Shown: positions 36,877 to 51,400, counted from the stretch's first letter. The stretch: DNA of 64,000 nucleotides from Ectocarpus siliculosus (GCA_000310025.1 FN649739.1:2678679-2742678), one strand, 5' to 3'. The notes: a model not told the origin generated them from the sequence alone. Made by a program: numbers and translations.

Positions 36877-39137
36877 GCAAGGGCAATTGACCACTCCACG
36901 GGTAAAGAACAGTTTTTCGTGGTGCTGCGGATTCGCCCTGCCGGGATTCGTGATTGTCGACCGGGCTAGTGCTGAAAATGCTGGGGGGGGTAGGATTTGT
37001 CCAACTGTGAAAGTGGGCAAGTAGAGAGTAGACCGTTGCCGGGTCTGATCGGGCAGCTGCTGTATATATGCATGGTATTTGGAAGTACTGTAGTTTGTCT
37101 TTTGCGCAGGGCAAGCGTACATGAATGCTGAAATCTGAGGACACGTCTGAGGCCGAGAAGGGCAGAAAGCATAAGGCCCAAATTGTACCATAAACAAAAA
37201 GTATTAGGGTTAGGAATGCCCGCCCCAAGTCTCCCGTTCAAAACGTTTTCGTGCTAGTCCCTTCCATTCTGTTGGACCTTTCCCGGATGTGATGTGGGTG
37301 TTCAATTGTGTATGCTTCTGTATACTTTGCTTTGTAGCTGGGTGCGGCGTGGGTGAGCGTGGCGAATCACCGGCGCAGACTGTAGATCTTGAGCTCTCCA
37401 CATGGTATGTGGGGAGTGACACGGGCGGTACAACCGTGGAGAAATACTGTTTCATCCAGCCTAGGAGGTGTGCGAGGGAGGTTAGAATCATGCGTTGGTT
37501 GTCTTTATGTTTGATCTTTGGTTCTCGTTTTGTTCGGTTTACTTGGCATCGCATGCCAACAGGGGGCGATGGTTTCCCATTTACCCAACATGTCGCCGGT
37601 GATGTCTGGACGTTAGTGGCGTTTGTTTTTCCCTCTGGTACTGTTCAATTTTCGTCATCATGTGGTAAGGTTTGTGTTGATATTCCAGGCCCTTTTATTC
37701 TAGCGCATACTTCTTTTTGGGGTACAGCAGTTGCCCTGTGACCACGCAAGGCATCGTGCAAGTTCGACGGACGTTAACAGACTCTGAGCAGAAATCAGAA
37801 AGTATTAATTTTGTTATTACATAGTTTCGGACTGGGGCTCCAAATTTGCTGAGATAAGGAAACAGATTTTGAGATAAGAAAGCTTCCTGGAAACTTCCTG
37901 CAGGCGAATATTTTCCGATTTAAGGCGGCTTCATGTGATTGGCTGTGGGACGACAGTCATCCAACGAACTTCCCCTGTTCGCAGGTACTGCTGTTTTTTG
38001 TGGTGCGCTGCGTGACAGCTGCACCCTGATCACAGCGCTCCCACTGCTGCTGAGTGTGCGTGCAGCACCGCCAGCAAATGGCAGAGAGGAGGAAGAGCAC
38101 GCAGGTGCCTTCTGGTGACGCGCCGCAAGAGTATTCTCTGCTTCTACTAGAGAGAGCGTGTTTGACTTCTCGATGTGCCCCCGCCCCAAAAAAACCACCC
38201 ACTTCCACGTGTGCTTTGTTCTCCAAGGGAATGTGTCTCAACGAAAAAACATGACCACCGTGAGTAAAGTACATTAACATTTGCCCATATAAGGGTCACA
38301 TGCGGCGCTCACCCGCTCGGTCCATCTTCTTTACACCCCGGCCGTTCTACACGATCAAACCTGGACAGGAGCCTACAGGGAGCTACGCGTTCAACGATTC
38401 ATTGTTCTTCGCTCGTGCATCGCGCACACATCCAAAGTTCGAACAGTGCGTGTCAGGCAAGGGTACCCGTTAAGGATGGGTGGTAGATGCAACGGGTGCC
38501 CGAAGTAGTCAACCGGGTGCCTGAGTACTGCATTCAAGCCGCGTGGGAATCTGTAGATCTGTCGGGAGATCTACATGTTGTACTGTCCTGCCGTCTGCGA
38601 TCTCGGGAAAAGGTTCGAATGCCGTTTGAAAATGCGGAGAGATTGTACTTTATCAAACCGTCACCGTCGGCCGCAGCGAGCAAAGTAGGTACCCACGCCG
38701 CCGTCTTACGTGTGCGTGAACCCAACCGCGAGACTCGCCCAGGGGTAAGGCCTAAGCTGTAGTCAAATGCGTGTGCAGTGCGCGCTTGGTTTTGCGAGTG
38801 CCAGGTTTTGGAAGATCGAAACAGCTGTGATGATCAGCCCCCCGGCACAGTGTTCGTCCTTGGTTGACGTTGTCTCGTCAACTGAATGAGTCTTGCCTTC
38901 CGTGTCTTGTTTTCTGGCGTGATGAGACTTGCCAACCTGCAACACCTGTCCATAAGACCTACTTCATGCGTATACACTCGAGCGTTACAACTCCCATGCC
39001 CGTACGTCTCGCCTTGGCCTTGCCCTTTGTCTCCGCGGTAGCCTACATGTAGACAATGTATAAGTGTTGCTGTGCACATCGCGTCGTCGTCTGTCGCACT
39101 TTGTTGGATGTGTTGCAGACTCGCACCATACTCAAGC
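36877..39137. other. Intergenic region between fucosyltransferase-like and ABCG genes
   Basis: About 2.26 kb without a recognisable gene. It should contain the 3' UTR of the upstream gene and the promoter of the ABCG gene, both on the plus strand. Two TTAGGG units lie at about 37203-37214. The open frame 37289-37741 (150 codons) begins with a hydrophobic, signal-like stretch but shows no family features and is not called. Confidence 0.5.
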
Positions 39138-42100
39138 ATGGCTTCAGCAGAACCGGAACCGGAGGCACCAACGGCGTCTTCTGACGTGGTGAGGAAGTCC
39201 TGCAAGGGATGAATTGCGTAGCCTGATCTTGATGCGATAATAAAAACGCTTCACACTACAGCAGTGCATAGAGGCCACCTTCAGGAAATCAGCCTGCTGT
39301 ACTTCCTGACCCTAACCCTACCCCTAACCCTAACCCTAGGTTCTAGACTGTGCAAGCAAGTTTCAAAGACAATGAACAAGACAAGGACAGCTCGACCCCC
39401 TCTCTCATCGCCCCTAAACGGCCTACCGCCCTCACTGGCGTGGCGTGCGAAGGCTTCCTGATTAAGTAAACATGAATATCAATGACCAATATTTTAAAGA
39501 AGCTTGACCTACAGTAGTAACTTGGGACCACCTGTGATCAACCAAACACTCGCAATGCCACCTTGTGTTCCCCGGCAAAATCGAGGCGATTCCTTTAACT
39601 CTGCTACAAGACACTTCGTGTGTACTAGAACTTTTTCTCGTCCGAGGTGGAGGGAGAATGACCTGCCAAGCAAAGCTGGCTCCGGGGCAGAACTGCTTTG
39701 GTCGACCTCTCCGCGGTGTTGGCGCAGCGGATTAATGAAAAGTCGATGATGAGTCTCCCTGCTACTTCCCTCCGATGTCTCCCTCTATGACCAGGTCATT
39801 GACGCCTCCAAGATGGCACATGATATAGAGAATGGGGGGAGCGATAACGGAACAGCAACACAAGAGGTACCCCCGGGTTCGAGCAAGCGATGGAGTACTT
39901 CCGCTGGGCAAAAGGTGCGAGGACACCGCCGTTGGTTGTATTTGGCCCCCTATGACTCTTCTGCCCCAAAGTCGCCACTGTGACATACGATCAGGCCAAT
40001 GTTCGACTGGGTATTTTTTTGTGTGCCAGTATGAGTTGTACTCGGAGACGAACTGAAAAAGTATCGCTGTACGGTGCCTTTTCAACACCTTCCACGGACG
40101 GTGCCAAACAGACGCATCCCCTTTAGTTGCACAATTTCCAACATTTTCTCGCACGGCCCGTAACCTTGACTGAGCAAGCATCCATGATTGCCCATGAAGA
40201 CAACAGCCTACAGTTCCCTGTCTTCTCCATCATTTTCTCGAGGAACATCGAAGACTACCGGCTGGTCGAATTTTCTGTCGACTGTAGGTGGATTTTCGCT
40301 TCCGCGACGTCCGGTTGAGCGTGGAGGTTTCGAAAATAAAGGCGTCTTTGATGGGCGGGATTGCCGGGGTGAAGAAAATCCTGAGGGGCGTCAGCGGAGC
40401 GGTGGAATCAGGACAGATTCTTGCGATCATCGGTTCTAGCGGCTCGGGCAAGACCTCCTTGCTCGATGTTTTGGTTGGAAGGGTACGTCGTAGGGCATGA
40501 CGTCCGTACAGTTTGATTTGCTCTTGGTGCTGTTGAGCGGCGGCCGGAGCGGGAGGCGAGAGCTTGGTGTTCCGTGCGCTTCCTTTTTTTCTGAGTGAAT
40601 GGCTTGGGAAAGAGATGATGCCGGTCCTCGCGGCGCCTGGTACAGGTGATGCATGCACAGCGCACTGGGATTAAATGAATCGAGTTTGCGTGAGATTCCG
40701 GGACAGTTTTTGCCTGCTGGTCCAAACAGTACTTGGCGCGCTTCGGTGGTGTAAAGGGTTGACACGTACAGCAGTCTACCGAGCACACATTCTGGGTGGG
40801 GGTAAGCGTCTACGCTAAACGCACCAATACACACCGTGTCTGTCAACTCGATCACGGCTGCTACATCTTCACAAGCTCATCAACCAACAACTGAACGCGT
40901 TCTGCACTCGATTCTAGATAAATCCCAACACGAAGGGGCTGCACATCACGGGCAATGTAACCGTCAACGGCAAGGCGATGTCCAAGTCCTTCTTCTTAGA
41001 GAACGCCGCTTACGTTCCTCAGGAGGATCGCTTGTGGAGTGCTCTCACAGGTGACGTGCTAGGTTGGAGAAAAAATAAAACGTTCTTCCAAAATCCCAAA
41101 CATTGGCTTGATTGATTTTCTACCACAACAACCGCTCCCAAAGGGTTCTCACACCAGCACTAAGACAGGATGGGAAACATCGTTTCCAACCAAAGCGGTT
41201 GTTCAGAACGCTCACAGCCATTTTCAACCAACTTCTTCGAGTTTCACCGCCCGCGCGTGTCTCCTTGAGACCACCTGCCTGTCGTTGAAGCACGACCTAT
41301 CCCGTTCACTCCCCTTCCTGCTTGCATGACAGCCGCGGAAGGCGAACCCCCGAAAGCAAGGTATTGGCTTAGCTTCCAGAGGACATCGTTATCTGCTGGA
41401 AAGAGTCCGTAGAGTTGCAGCAGACCTTCACGAAGGAGCCAGAGCTGATTGTGAATTATCCACAATGAGCAGATTTAAGGACGAAATCCTGAGCAACTAA
41501 CGGCATCCTTCATGGTCCTCCGAACTTTCCTCTCTTGCCGCTGCCTTCTTCTAACGTGCCCCAGTCCGGGAAAACCTGATGCTCGCGTGCAAGATGTACA
41601 TACCTAACATGTCTCGCGCGGAATGCGATCACCGAGTTGACGAGGTGTTAACCAGCCTGGGCCTGGAAAGCTGCCAGCACACCAAGGTGGGGTGTCTTGT
41701 GCGGCATGTCTCTCTCCTTCGCGTGTGTGATCCCAACCTCCCGCCTGTTGAGCTAGAACCCCGACATTGAATAACAAGGAGAAGGAAGGGCAAGTATTGT
41801 CAACCACAAAAAATGAATTTTGGGCGGTGGCTGGCGTCGCGTACTTGCCAAGGAAATCCGGTCAACCGGACTTCACTGGCGAAGAAATCGAACAACAGGA
41901 AATATATGGGGATGTCTTTCAAGACACAGCTACAGTAGATGCTGATACCTTGGTGCGGAATCCGAAATGACCCTTCGGCGAATGTGGGGCGCATCATGCT
42001 TTTGGACGTGCTGCCTTGATGAATGATTAATCTCCCGGTTAGAGAGGGTAAAACGAAGCGCCATATTTTTCTTCGTCTCGCAAGTGGAGAGGGGATGTAG

Positions 42101-45100
42101 ATGTCACGAGGTTTATCCTGTGGTCGGTGCGACTTACTGTAGGTGCCGCAATATTCTACGGTAGGCCTTGCGGTGAACGCCAGTTAAGTCATTCTGACTT
42201 CGCAGGTTGTCGTAGAGTATCTGTACCCATGGCAAGCGGTGCACAAGATACATTCCGATGTACAACCAATGCTCTTCACCCCTTTTGCCTTCTTCCCGTG
42301 TCTGCGCGACCTCCTACTGCGTCCTGATCCCCGCCACAAATATGAAGAAAAGGTCGGCAATATTTTTCTGAAGGGTATTTCCGGCGGTCAGAAGCGGCGC
42401 ACTTCGATTGGCGTGGAGCTCGTCGTCCAGCGCAAGATTCTCTTCCTCGGTGAGGCTTCAAAGTTTGGTTGACAAAACCCAAACGTCTGAAACATGGGCC
42501 GACTCTGCCTTGCTTGCATACGAGTGGGGACAAGACAATCGGTCTCGAGACTTCATGTCATCCAGTAGGTGTCCATGCGATACCACGGAACCCCCGTTTT
42601 GGTGACGATACCCGCTGACGTTCGCACGATTCCAAGGAAGACCAATTTTATTGATCCGAATTCCCTACCACGCGTCCCCCGTGACCATACACTTCCAGCT
42701 CGACCCAGACCGAATGTGCGCGACTTCAGACCCTTGTGACTCTCGTCCATCAACTATGATAAAACCAGCTCAGCGCCGTGATACTTTCCCTTCGCCAGAA
42801 TAAAGTCGATATTCGGTCGATATTCTTCCTTCTAGTCACAAGCCTTCGCCGCCATCGTATTTCGTGTCCTTCTCTCACTCCCCCATACCCTCGTCACTGT
42901 CCGCCCCGGTAAGACGAGCCGACGTCTGGGCTGGACGCAGCTTCTGCCTCCGGAATCATGGATTTGCTGAGGCGGTTGGCGTCAGAGACGGGAGTGATCA
43001 TCATCACAAGCGTGCACCAACCGTCCAGCCGCGTGTTCAACAGTTTCGACCAGGTAAATGGAACGCTCGCCTTATTCTCCGTGAGTCAGAACTTTCGTCA
43101 GAGGGATACTGCTGGTCTGCTTTTGCTTTGTGCTTCGGCAGCATGGATGAATATGAGGGAATGACTGTTTCTTATAGAAAGATGGTGGCCGAATTCCACG
43201 ACAAAACAATTCTTCGTGGTTCATGCTGATAAACAAATGTATGGTCAGATTGCGATCCACCGTCAACGTATCACCGTGTGAGAACTACAGCACAACAGCA
43301 GCAATGGAGCACCTCAACTGCAAATACTGCGAGCAAAACGGAAAAAGCCCACACAAATATTATCCAGGAACACGAAGCATGCCATCATCGCTGCAGCAGC
43401 ATGTGCATCCCGTCCGAACCCCGCAACCGTTATTCACGCAAAACGAAATGCCGATCGCAGGCATCGCAATGTGTTTACAGTTCGGAAAATATCGGGATGT
43501 GTTCCAAGTCGTACATGTAATTGATCGAGCATATATTGAAAGTGGCCCCACACCAAGCCCTCTCTCACATGCACGTTACGCCTGGGTGACTTTCACGCCA
43601 GGTACATATATACAGTATTTTGAATTGAGAGGAATTTTTCTTTGGGACGAACCCCCGAGACTACCGTAAGGCGTTGACAAATAACATGCTCGTAGATGTG
43701 TTGGAAATGGTTTCCTTTCGATGCTCCAACTCAGGCTCTTCGGGACAAACCATTTGCACCTGGCACGCGCAGGTGATTCTGTTGACGATGGGGCAGACGG
43801 CCTACTTCGGGCCTGCGGTGGACAGCCTCGACCACTTCGCTAGCTTGGGGCACCAACCAGACGGCCTCGTCAACCCTGCCGACTACCTGCTAGAGGTACT
43901 GCACCCCTAAAGAACTATCCTGAATATAATTTTACGCAGTACCTCCTCCTAGATTCATGCAATCGTTGTTGCCGTAGATATTCCGAGAAGTATGTATTGA
44001 AGAGTCATCATATACTTGAAGGAGCGGGGATCGAGTGTTGAGCATATTTGCTTTAGATATGTCACTTTTTATCCCTGCAATATGTCTCGGAGAAGTACCA
44101 GGCTATGTACATATATTGATGCACGAAGCAGGCCCCAAGGGACATCACGGTAATTGGTGACACAATCGTTGCCGTCGACCTGTTAGATCACGAACTCCGA
44201 CTTCAGCGACGCCAAGGCCGTGCAGCGGCTGGCAGACGCTTGGAAAGACTCATCGGCGTGTAAAACGCTCCACAGTCGTCTCCGTGGTCCGCTTCCACCT
44301 TCCCTGGAAGCGAAGCCCGAGGCGGGGTGGATGTCCAACCTCCGGCAGCTTCGTGCGCTGATCGCTAGGGCGACCATGAGCAGTGTCAGGGATCCTGCCG
44401 CCTATGCCCTGAGGTCTGATATACTTGGTCTATCAGAACAGATTACTTACAACAGTGTTGTGGTAAGCAATTCACAAGCGTTTCCTGTCGAAAGAGTATT
44501 ACTGAACCGCGAACATCTCAGTGGCACCTTCGAGGGTGACTAAATACTGCAACACGTTGTCTACCAGGTGCACAGCATTCCGACTCTTTTCGTCTGGAAT
44601 CTGCAGTATTCGAGGACCGGCCCGTCGTTATTAGACGTTGGTCTGTGAACTTGAGGAAGAGTTCCAATGAAATGCCTTCGTTAGTCACCGCTTGTGATGA
44701 GGGATACAGTTTTGCCCCATTTGGGCCTACAGAACATGCTCTGTCTGGCGTTCACCTCCCCTGCAAACTCCCGTTTTCGCCTCACCTGTTGTTGTTAATT
44801 CTCCCTTGGTTTTCTTTGTTCATGCACTTGGTGGTATGGGCGACTTGCGCGGCCAGGCTGGTGCTGTACGTCTTCATGTCCTTCTTCCTCGGCAGTGTGT
44901 GAGTAGGACAATGCATGGAATGAATATGGAATGAATGAAGATATTCCGTGACGTTGGTTTTTGTCCAGAAGGAGAGCGAGTTGTAGCAACGATGGGGCGG
45001 CCGAGGTGAACTCCTGAGAAGTACATCCTGCCGTTTAGGGCCCTTCCGAGGTTGAAGTGCTTGTAAGGTTGGCAACGTCGTTTGTACAGTAGTAGGGTTT

Positions 45101-48100
45101 GGCCGATAGACAGACAGTCCATGCAGAATTCCACAGTTCATTGGTCAATTTCGCTCCATTCCAACGCGATATATAGTTGCATATCTCGGGACCGTAGATC
45201 GTTTCGTTCATTTCACATTTTTGTTTTCCGTTTCCCACTGGGCACACGATCACGAGGTGTCGCTCGGGAAACATATCCTACTACGCAGCTCGGGACATGG
45301 TTAGGACATGATCGAACAGTTTGGATTTGCCTGTCAATCTGCTGAAAAAGTGAATTTTTGAACAGGGGGTTGGATACAAATTTCTGAACCACTTGGCGAT
45401 GAAACTTCGTATTCGGCACGGACAGGTACTACAAGGTGGAAAACACTCAAGAGGACATTCTGAACCGAGTATTTCTCATCATTTGGGTGAACGCCTTCAA
45501 CTCATGTGAGAAACCCACCCGGAAGGCTCTTCTGGAATGCACATGCGAAAAGGCCACGCACTCCTTTCTGTACAATCTCACTCAGCTTAGGGACGAAAAC
45601 GGAATATTGTTGAAGCGGTTTCTTTACGTAGACACTCGGTTTCACTGGTTCAGGCCCAATGAAAATGAGTATCAGATCATTGATTGGTGCCAACTGAAAA
45701 CCTCCTGTTCAAAGAACAACGCAGCCACCCGTACTAATCAGAAGCTGCCATTGCTTGAACGTGATTGCGTCGATGAGGTTCTACCCGATGCTTCTATGCA
45801 CGAGAGGACTGATTGCCCGCATGATGCCGTGAGACTGTCCATTTCGCATGCGTCTTTGAACTTGGGCTGCGTTTCACTTTGGCAAATACGTAAAACCCCT
45901 GTATTTCACTACCGTTGGTCTTTGCCCCGGTCCGTTTCTGAAGCTCGAGCAATGCCTCAATGTACATAGCCCCCTACTCGGTGTCATCTACTGTACTGTA
46001 GTATATACAGTACTTATGTTCTGTAGTCATTCCTATGTTCCATCGCATCATCTTGCTGCGGCTAGACATGGACATGGCGGCCATCCCGGCATTCGCTCAA
46101 GAGAAGGACGCCGTGGTCAAAGAGGTTCAGGTAGGAAAACCTATGTGAGCGAACGCCTGCAACAAAAATAAGACGAGAAAGATTGCCAGAATGCGTAGAT
46201 TCGATTGCCCAAAAACGAAAAAAAGTGGGCTTCCCCCCCCCGGGAAAATATAACCCATCGACGCACCTGGCCTGGGTGGGAAGTCGATCTACATAGTCGC
46301 ACTTCAGACGGTGTGGGTGGTAATTCTTCGATGCGTCATGGCAGTTAGGCCCAAGGACGTCTCTTCCCGCCCCCGTCACCTAGGGCAGAACGACGCAGTA
46401 TCAGAGTTCGACTCTACCAGCCTCATTTTCCTGCTGCACGTCTTCCACACTGATTGCTTACATCGCCGTTTACAGTCCCCCTTACTCGCAACTACTCGAC
46501 CCCTCACCGCTGCTGATTTACGGTAGAATGGGCAGTACGGCGTGGCGATGTTCTGCATCGCCAACGCCATAGTCCAAGCCCCGTTCGTACTGCTCATCGC
46601 CATCTGCTGCTCCACGCCCGTGTATTGGACCACCGACATGAACGACGACCCAACAAGGTGTTCCGTTGATTAAATTCGTCCTTATATATAGCCGCACGGT
46701 GGTCGCCTTGTCGAATATCGTTGAGACGAGCTCGTGCGGACTCCTAAGCTTGGATAGCACGTGCTCGGAATATTCTCTAAGCTGTAGTCAGGCCAGGATG
46801 CCCGGCAAAATACTGGTGCACCGTCGCGCCCTCCGTTGCACCGGCGCGTTGCCGCCATCATCTCAAACATGCCCCATTGTCCCATTTTTTCTCCCCCCCA
46901 TCTTTTCCGGCGCTTCTAAAAAAAACCGTACCAGGTTCACCCAGTTCGTCGTGGTGATGTTTCTCATGCTGTTTGTGGTCGAGTCTGTCGCACAGGTGGT
47001 CGGCGTCTTCATCAAGGTATGTATTAACAGTATTTGTCATCGTGTGGTGAACTTTACGACGCATAGCGAAGGGTACCGAAAATACGTAAGCTAACACCCT
47101 ACAAGGGCAAGCCTGCCTGGAATTGTAAGGTACGACAGGCTGGCATGCTCAGCCACGATCGTGAGAAACATCCAACGGGAACACGAGTATTCTAGCGTAC
47201 ACCTCCTTTTAGACAACCCCGCCTTAACACTCCATTGCACCCTTTCGGTGCCCGCGTTTACCTGCACCTCCAACACGACGCTTGCTGCGCATGCGGATGT
47301 TGTAGAACTTCGTCCTGGCAATCGCGGTCTACTCCTGCGTCCTGTCCATGTTCTTCATTTTCAACGGGTGGGTGCCCACTCCAATGATCATGTCTGTTCA
47401 TAACCGTGGTAGTCGACTCTCGACGAAAATGATTTACTGAATGCTGATATTGATTGTCTCGCATCGCCGTGTTGTTTTCTCTAGGCGCCAGCCGCGCGTT
47501 CTGGCCATTCGCGCTGCGAGCGATGCAATGCAGTCAACATGTATTTGTGTGTCCGTCACTAACACAGGTTATTTGTCTTCTTGGAATGGTCGGTGTTGAT
47601 GTGCTCGACTCGAAACGCTTCGCGGCGAACGAACGCGTCGTTCCTTGACTCACGCACCGTCGTCGTTCATAACCTCTCGCGGCGACAGCTTCTTCATCGA
47701 CCCCAACAACATGCCGCAGTTTTGGGAGTGGATCTACTGGATCTCTCCGCTTAGGTGAGTTGCAGTTTGAGAAACGGCGGCATGTATACTGGGTTTCACA
47801 CCTGTGTGTGCATGAAATGTCGCGGGGAAAAAAGGCTACGGTAGTACTCATCGGACGGCCCCTAAAGCTCCCCATTCTGCCTACAGCGGTCGATGTACGA
47901 ACTTTAGACTAAATAGAGGTTAGGTGGACAGAACCTGGGGGCGTTCCCGTAGGAGTAGTATCACCTGTCAAGCCGCTGGGGCGTACTGCAAGGTCGGGCC
48001 ATTATAGGGGTGCGACAAGAACCCGGAACGAAATTGGTTGATTCTATATCACTACCCACACCGCCGTAATCACAACAGGATGCGACAAGAGGCAAGAACA

Positions 48101-49884
48101 TCAAAATGACTTTATTATCGATCGCACCCCGGTGCTGAAAAGTTCTACCCGCACAACCACGGAAGTTCGCAAGAGAATGCAGAAACGAACTGGGATCAAG
48201 CGTGGTTATGTGGCCTACAATAATTTTGCCAATGAAGCTGCGTCAGCTGGGTCTCCTACACTTTCTGCAGAATTGCTAAACCACCACGTTGTGCCATGGG
48301 CTCCCCTTGGGCACCGAAGTGCCCATAGGCGCAGTGGTGCCCATAGGCTACTCATGGGCGGCACATGGACCGTCAATTTGTGCCTTTTTACCGGGACCAG
48401 GGTACTCCAAGCAATAGATTGTCTGCTTGGAAGGAGCATAATAGCGGTTAATAATCCTAACGCTAACCCTAACCCAAAGCCCACACGATAAGTACCAGGT
48501 TGGTGCTGGGGTGGCTACGTTCTAGGTTTATGTGCCGGTGGCAAAGTTCGAGGTTGATACGCCGGTGGCGAAGCAGTTCATGGGCTGCCCATGGGCCCAC
48601 ACATGGGCAGTCCATGAAGTGCCCATGGGCGGCACATCAGCTGCTAAGGGGTGTCCCGTGGGCGGTTTGATTAAACTCCCAGTAGTGTGGGAGATTGCGT
48701 CGGCTGGGGTACTTACATTGTTGGAAGTCATTGGACGTCCGATGGGACACCATTGGAGTCCAAGACGTCCCATGGGAAGCGTTGAACGTCCAATTTAGAC
48801 GTGGGACGTCCTATGGGACACGCGGGATCGTCCAATGGGGCACGTGTGCCGTATCCATCGGACGCCCGCGCTGACGGATGGAACCCCCATCACGTGCAAA
48901 TGAAATTGACCTCGCGGGAAACACAACTTCACAACTGATAGCCATATCCGATCCATGAGTATTGTTGGTTGCCTACATATGTTTGGCTCATATGCGTCTG
49001 GGTTCTCAATCACGTAGGACGTCCAATAAGATGCCCAGCTGCGACGTCCAAGGCATCTCATCGGCCGTATGCGAGGGACGTCCCACGTCCAAACTTCGAC
49101 GTCCCAAGTGTCCTATGGGATGTGATGGTGTCCGATCGGAAGTCCAATGTCCGATTGGACATCCATTGTGTCCCATGGCTCGTCCATTGGACGTCCAACG
49201 TGAACATCCAAAGTGCCGTTCAATGCGTCGGCTTCGTCTTTGCGAAATCGCCGGTGACAGGTACTCTTGGGAGGCGATTGCCAAGATCGTATTCGCAGGC
49301 CAGTCTTATGCGGGGGCCCGTACCTGCACGACATGCTACGGAGCGACGGGCGAAGAGGCAAGCTCTGACTCTCGTGACCTTCGCGTTAAGCCTTTCTTGG
49401 TGCATGTTGTATTCTCGAACGAGTGTGTGCTTTGCTTGAAGAGGTTGTTAGTCAAACGCGCATTTGCGTTTCCTTGTACTTGTTGGTCGAAGCACATTGA
49501 AAACAGTTGGTACTTTCACTCCCGCGGGAAATTTGTCCAGGCCTTGTGGTCCAGAGTAGAGTTGCGTTTGGCAGTTCAAGTCGCGCACTTGGGGACGTCT
49601 AGGTTTAGGTGACGTTCCCCGTGCGGGCCCTTCCGACAAGCGAGCAACGCTTTTAGATGGACTCGAAGCACTCTGTTCACTGCTCGAAGCAACCCCCGGC
49701 CCCCCCGCCTCTTCTCTCCCCGAATGATGGGTTGGTCGTTCTGCGCCAGGTGTTGGACTCACTGAGCAATGGAGGAACAAACCTCAACGAAGTGAGCGTT
49801 GTCGAATGGTGCGGCACTTTGGTGGGGCTGTCAATCGTTTGGAGGGTTATCCACTACGTCGCTCTCAGGCGATCGATGTCATGA
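39138..49884 (+). CDS. ABCG (white/WBC-type) half-transporter
   Basis: An ATP-driven membrane exporter that functions as a dimer; the substrate cannot be read. Exons: 39138-39188 (ATG, acidic start), 40288-40482, 40918-41050, 41565-41686, 42353-42449, 42914-43053, 43773-43895, 44187-44413, 44857-44898, 45426-45505, 46066-46130, 46527-46657, 46935-47016, 47306-47367, 47689-47754, 49261-49399, 49750-49884. These give at least 629 residues. Nucleotide-binding domain first: Walker [11 protein letters not shown]-loop [11 protein letters not shown], signature [13 protein letters not shown], Walker [14 protein letters not shown]-loop TSVHQPSS. Six membrane segments follow, with the ABCG element [17 protein letters not shown] before a Cys-bearing external loop (TCTTCYG) and the last helix. 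The phases of 40288 onward all agree. One or more N-terminal exons between 39189 and 40287 are probably missing (a candidate lies near 39685-39760). Confidence 0.93.
39309..39340 (-). repeat. Interstitial telomeric-like tract
   Basis: Four to five CCCTAA-type units, one with an extra C, in the first intron of the plus-strand ABCG gene. Shorter tracts of the same kind occur at about 48452-48474 and, degenerate, at about 51559-51598. Confidence 0.85.
48290..49215. repeat. Palindrome-rich island (CCCATGGG / GGACGTCC)
   Basis: The 1.5-kb intron 47755-49260 of the plus ABCG gene contains a dense, irregular set of short palindromes. From 48290 to 48660 the recurring words are GTGCCCAT, CCCATGGG and GCCCATAGG. 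From 48720 to 49215 they are GACGTCC, TCCAATGGGAC and TTGGACGTCC. There is no simple period and no open frame of interest. The mixed word order suggests repeated local duplication or fold-back events. Confidence 0.75.
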
Positions 49885-51400
49885 AAATGGCAAATATCCT
49901 CACGTTGCGTCCAACCCACTCCCACTTTACTTTGTTGTCGAAAACAAAAGTCCTTGTACCTTGCATGCGCTGTAGCCTCGCCATAGAAGGCATTGGGCAT
50001 GACTCACGTGCCAACCAAGCACCCCCCACGCCGTATTTCCCTGCCCGGTGTATGTGTGAGCCAAGCCTGTCGGCTGGGGCACCTGTGCGGTAATTTGTTG
50101 TAGTCTATTTTCTCGTGAAATGTATTGCGGGCGGCGACGTAAGTCCGTGCCTCCAAACAGAGATTGGCTTGCTTTAGGGTATGTGTGAGATCGTCCTGAC
50201 TCCTGAATCACGTAGACCTTGTGTTGTTCCGGATGTTGGATACGCACTGTAACAAAGACCAGGTGTGAACTCAAGCGATCGTGGACACCTGTAACCCCGG
50301 CAGACTCGTTTCAAGTCGGTGGGTAAACACCGTCATCGCCACCACTGCGCATGAACCGTCGTTGCCGTCAATGCTTGCTCTTTTCTCGTTCTTCGAAGGA
50401 TATTCCTTCGTGTTATTCTCTCCTTTTTGACAGGTCAATTTTTGTTTCCTCCGGTGGGAGGCCAAACCAGGTTGTAATATTCGAACTATACGTCAGGTAG
50501 CTAGAACACTCATCAACTACGGACACAAAATCGGAGTGAAAAAATGTTTCCTCTGCGCTCAGGGCGGTGGATGGAAAATGGGCCAATAATTGATCTATAA
50601 TATTGGCCGTGGAAATGACCCCGTATCCCGAGTGAGGGGACGTTGAAATACATCCCCGGAGTCTTCCATCCAATTTATCTCCAATTTTTCATCCCCGATG
50701 CGTACGGTAGATCGATCAACATAAACACATGGGGACGTCCGGGAAGGGTGCTATTATTTCACTTTGCGCCTGTCTCGTCCGCTCGCCGAAACCCGAAGGA
50801 TCTCATTCATGGGTCACTCTGTTGTGTCTCTCGGCGAGCCCGCTCATGCATCTACAGCCCTGAGTAAGCCGCAGATACCCGGAACCAAAAAAATAAAACG
50901 AGCGTTACGCTGGACACCCGCGGGGCCGTTGAAAGCTCGGTACATTGTGACACCCCCTTCAGAATCCAGGGCAGTCCCTCCCGCGAGTCTGCGAAGGCGT
51001 ACCGATGCTGGTCAAAGTTAATCGACAGATACCCTTGCGAATCGATTCCTGCTCGTCTAATCTGTACACCGGTGGATCATTTTCGACAGAGAGTAGAGCA
51101 ACAAAGAGAGACCTCGTCCCCTCTCACTGGACTGGACTGTCCCCCGTTCCTCCAGCGGGAGTCAGTAATGCCTTCCGTTGTATATTGCGCCAGGCAGTGT
51201 TCGTTGTTGACGATACATGGATGGCTAAACAATTGGTCAATACTACTGTACGCGGTTAGTAAAAACAACGTGTCTATTGCTAAGCGAACCGTCTTCAAGG
51301 AGAGTGCTTAAGATAGGTAGGTGTGAATCCACGCAGGAGTGGAGCCGTTCGAAAATTGCGGATGACTGACTGACTGGTGTAATCACGCCGTCATCAGACA
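49885..51400. other. Intergenic DNA downstream of the plus ABCG gene
   Basis: No gene is recognised. It should hold the ABCG 3' UTR at its left end. The minus-strand open frame 50413-50673 (86 codons) has ordinary amino-acid composition but no identifiable domain and is not called. Confidence 0.5.

Noticed and set aside
37289-37741. 150-codon plus-strand open frame with hydrophobic start
   Set aside because: No family features or splice context; the composition looks like chance in T/G-rich intergenic DNA.
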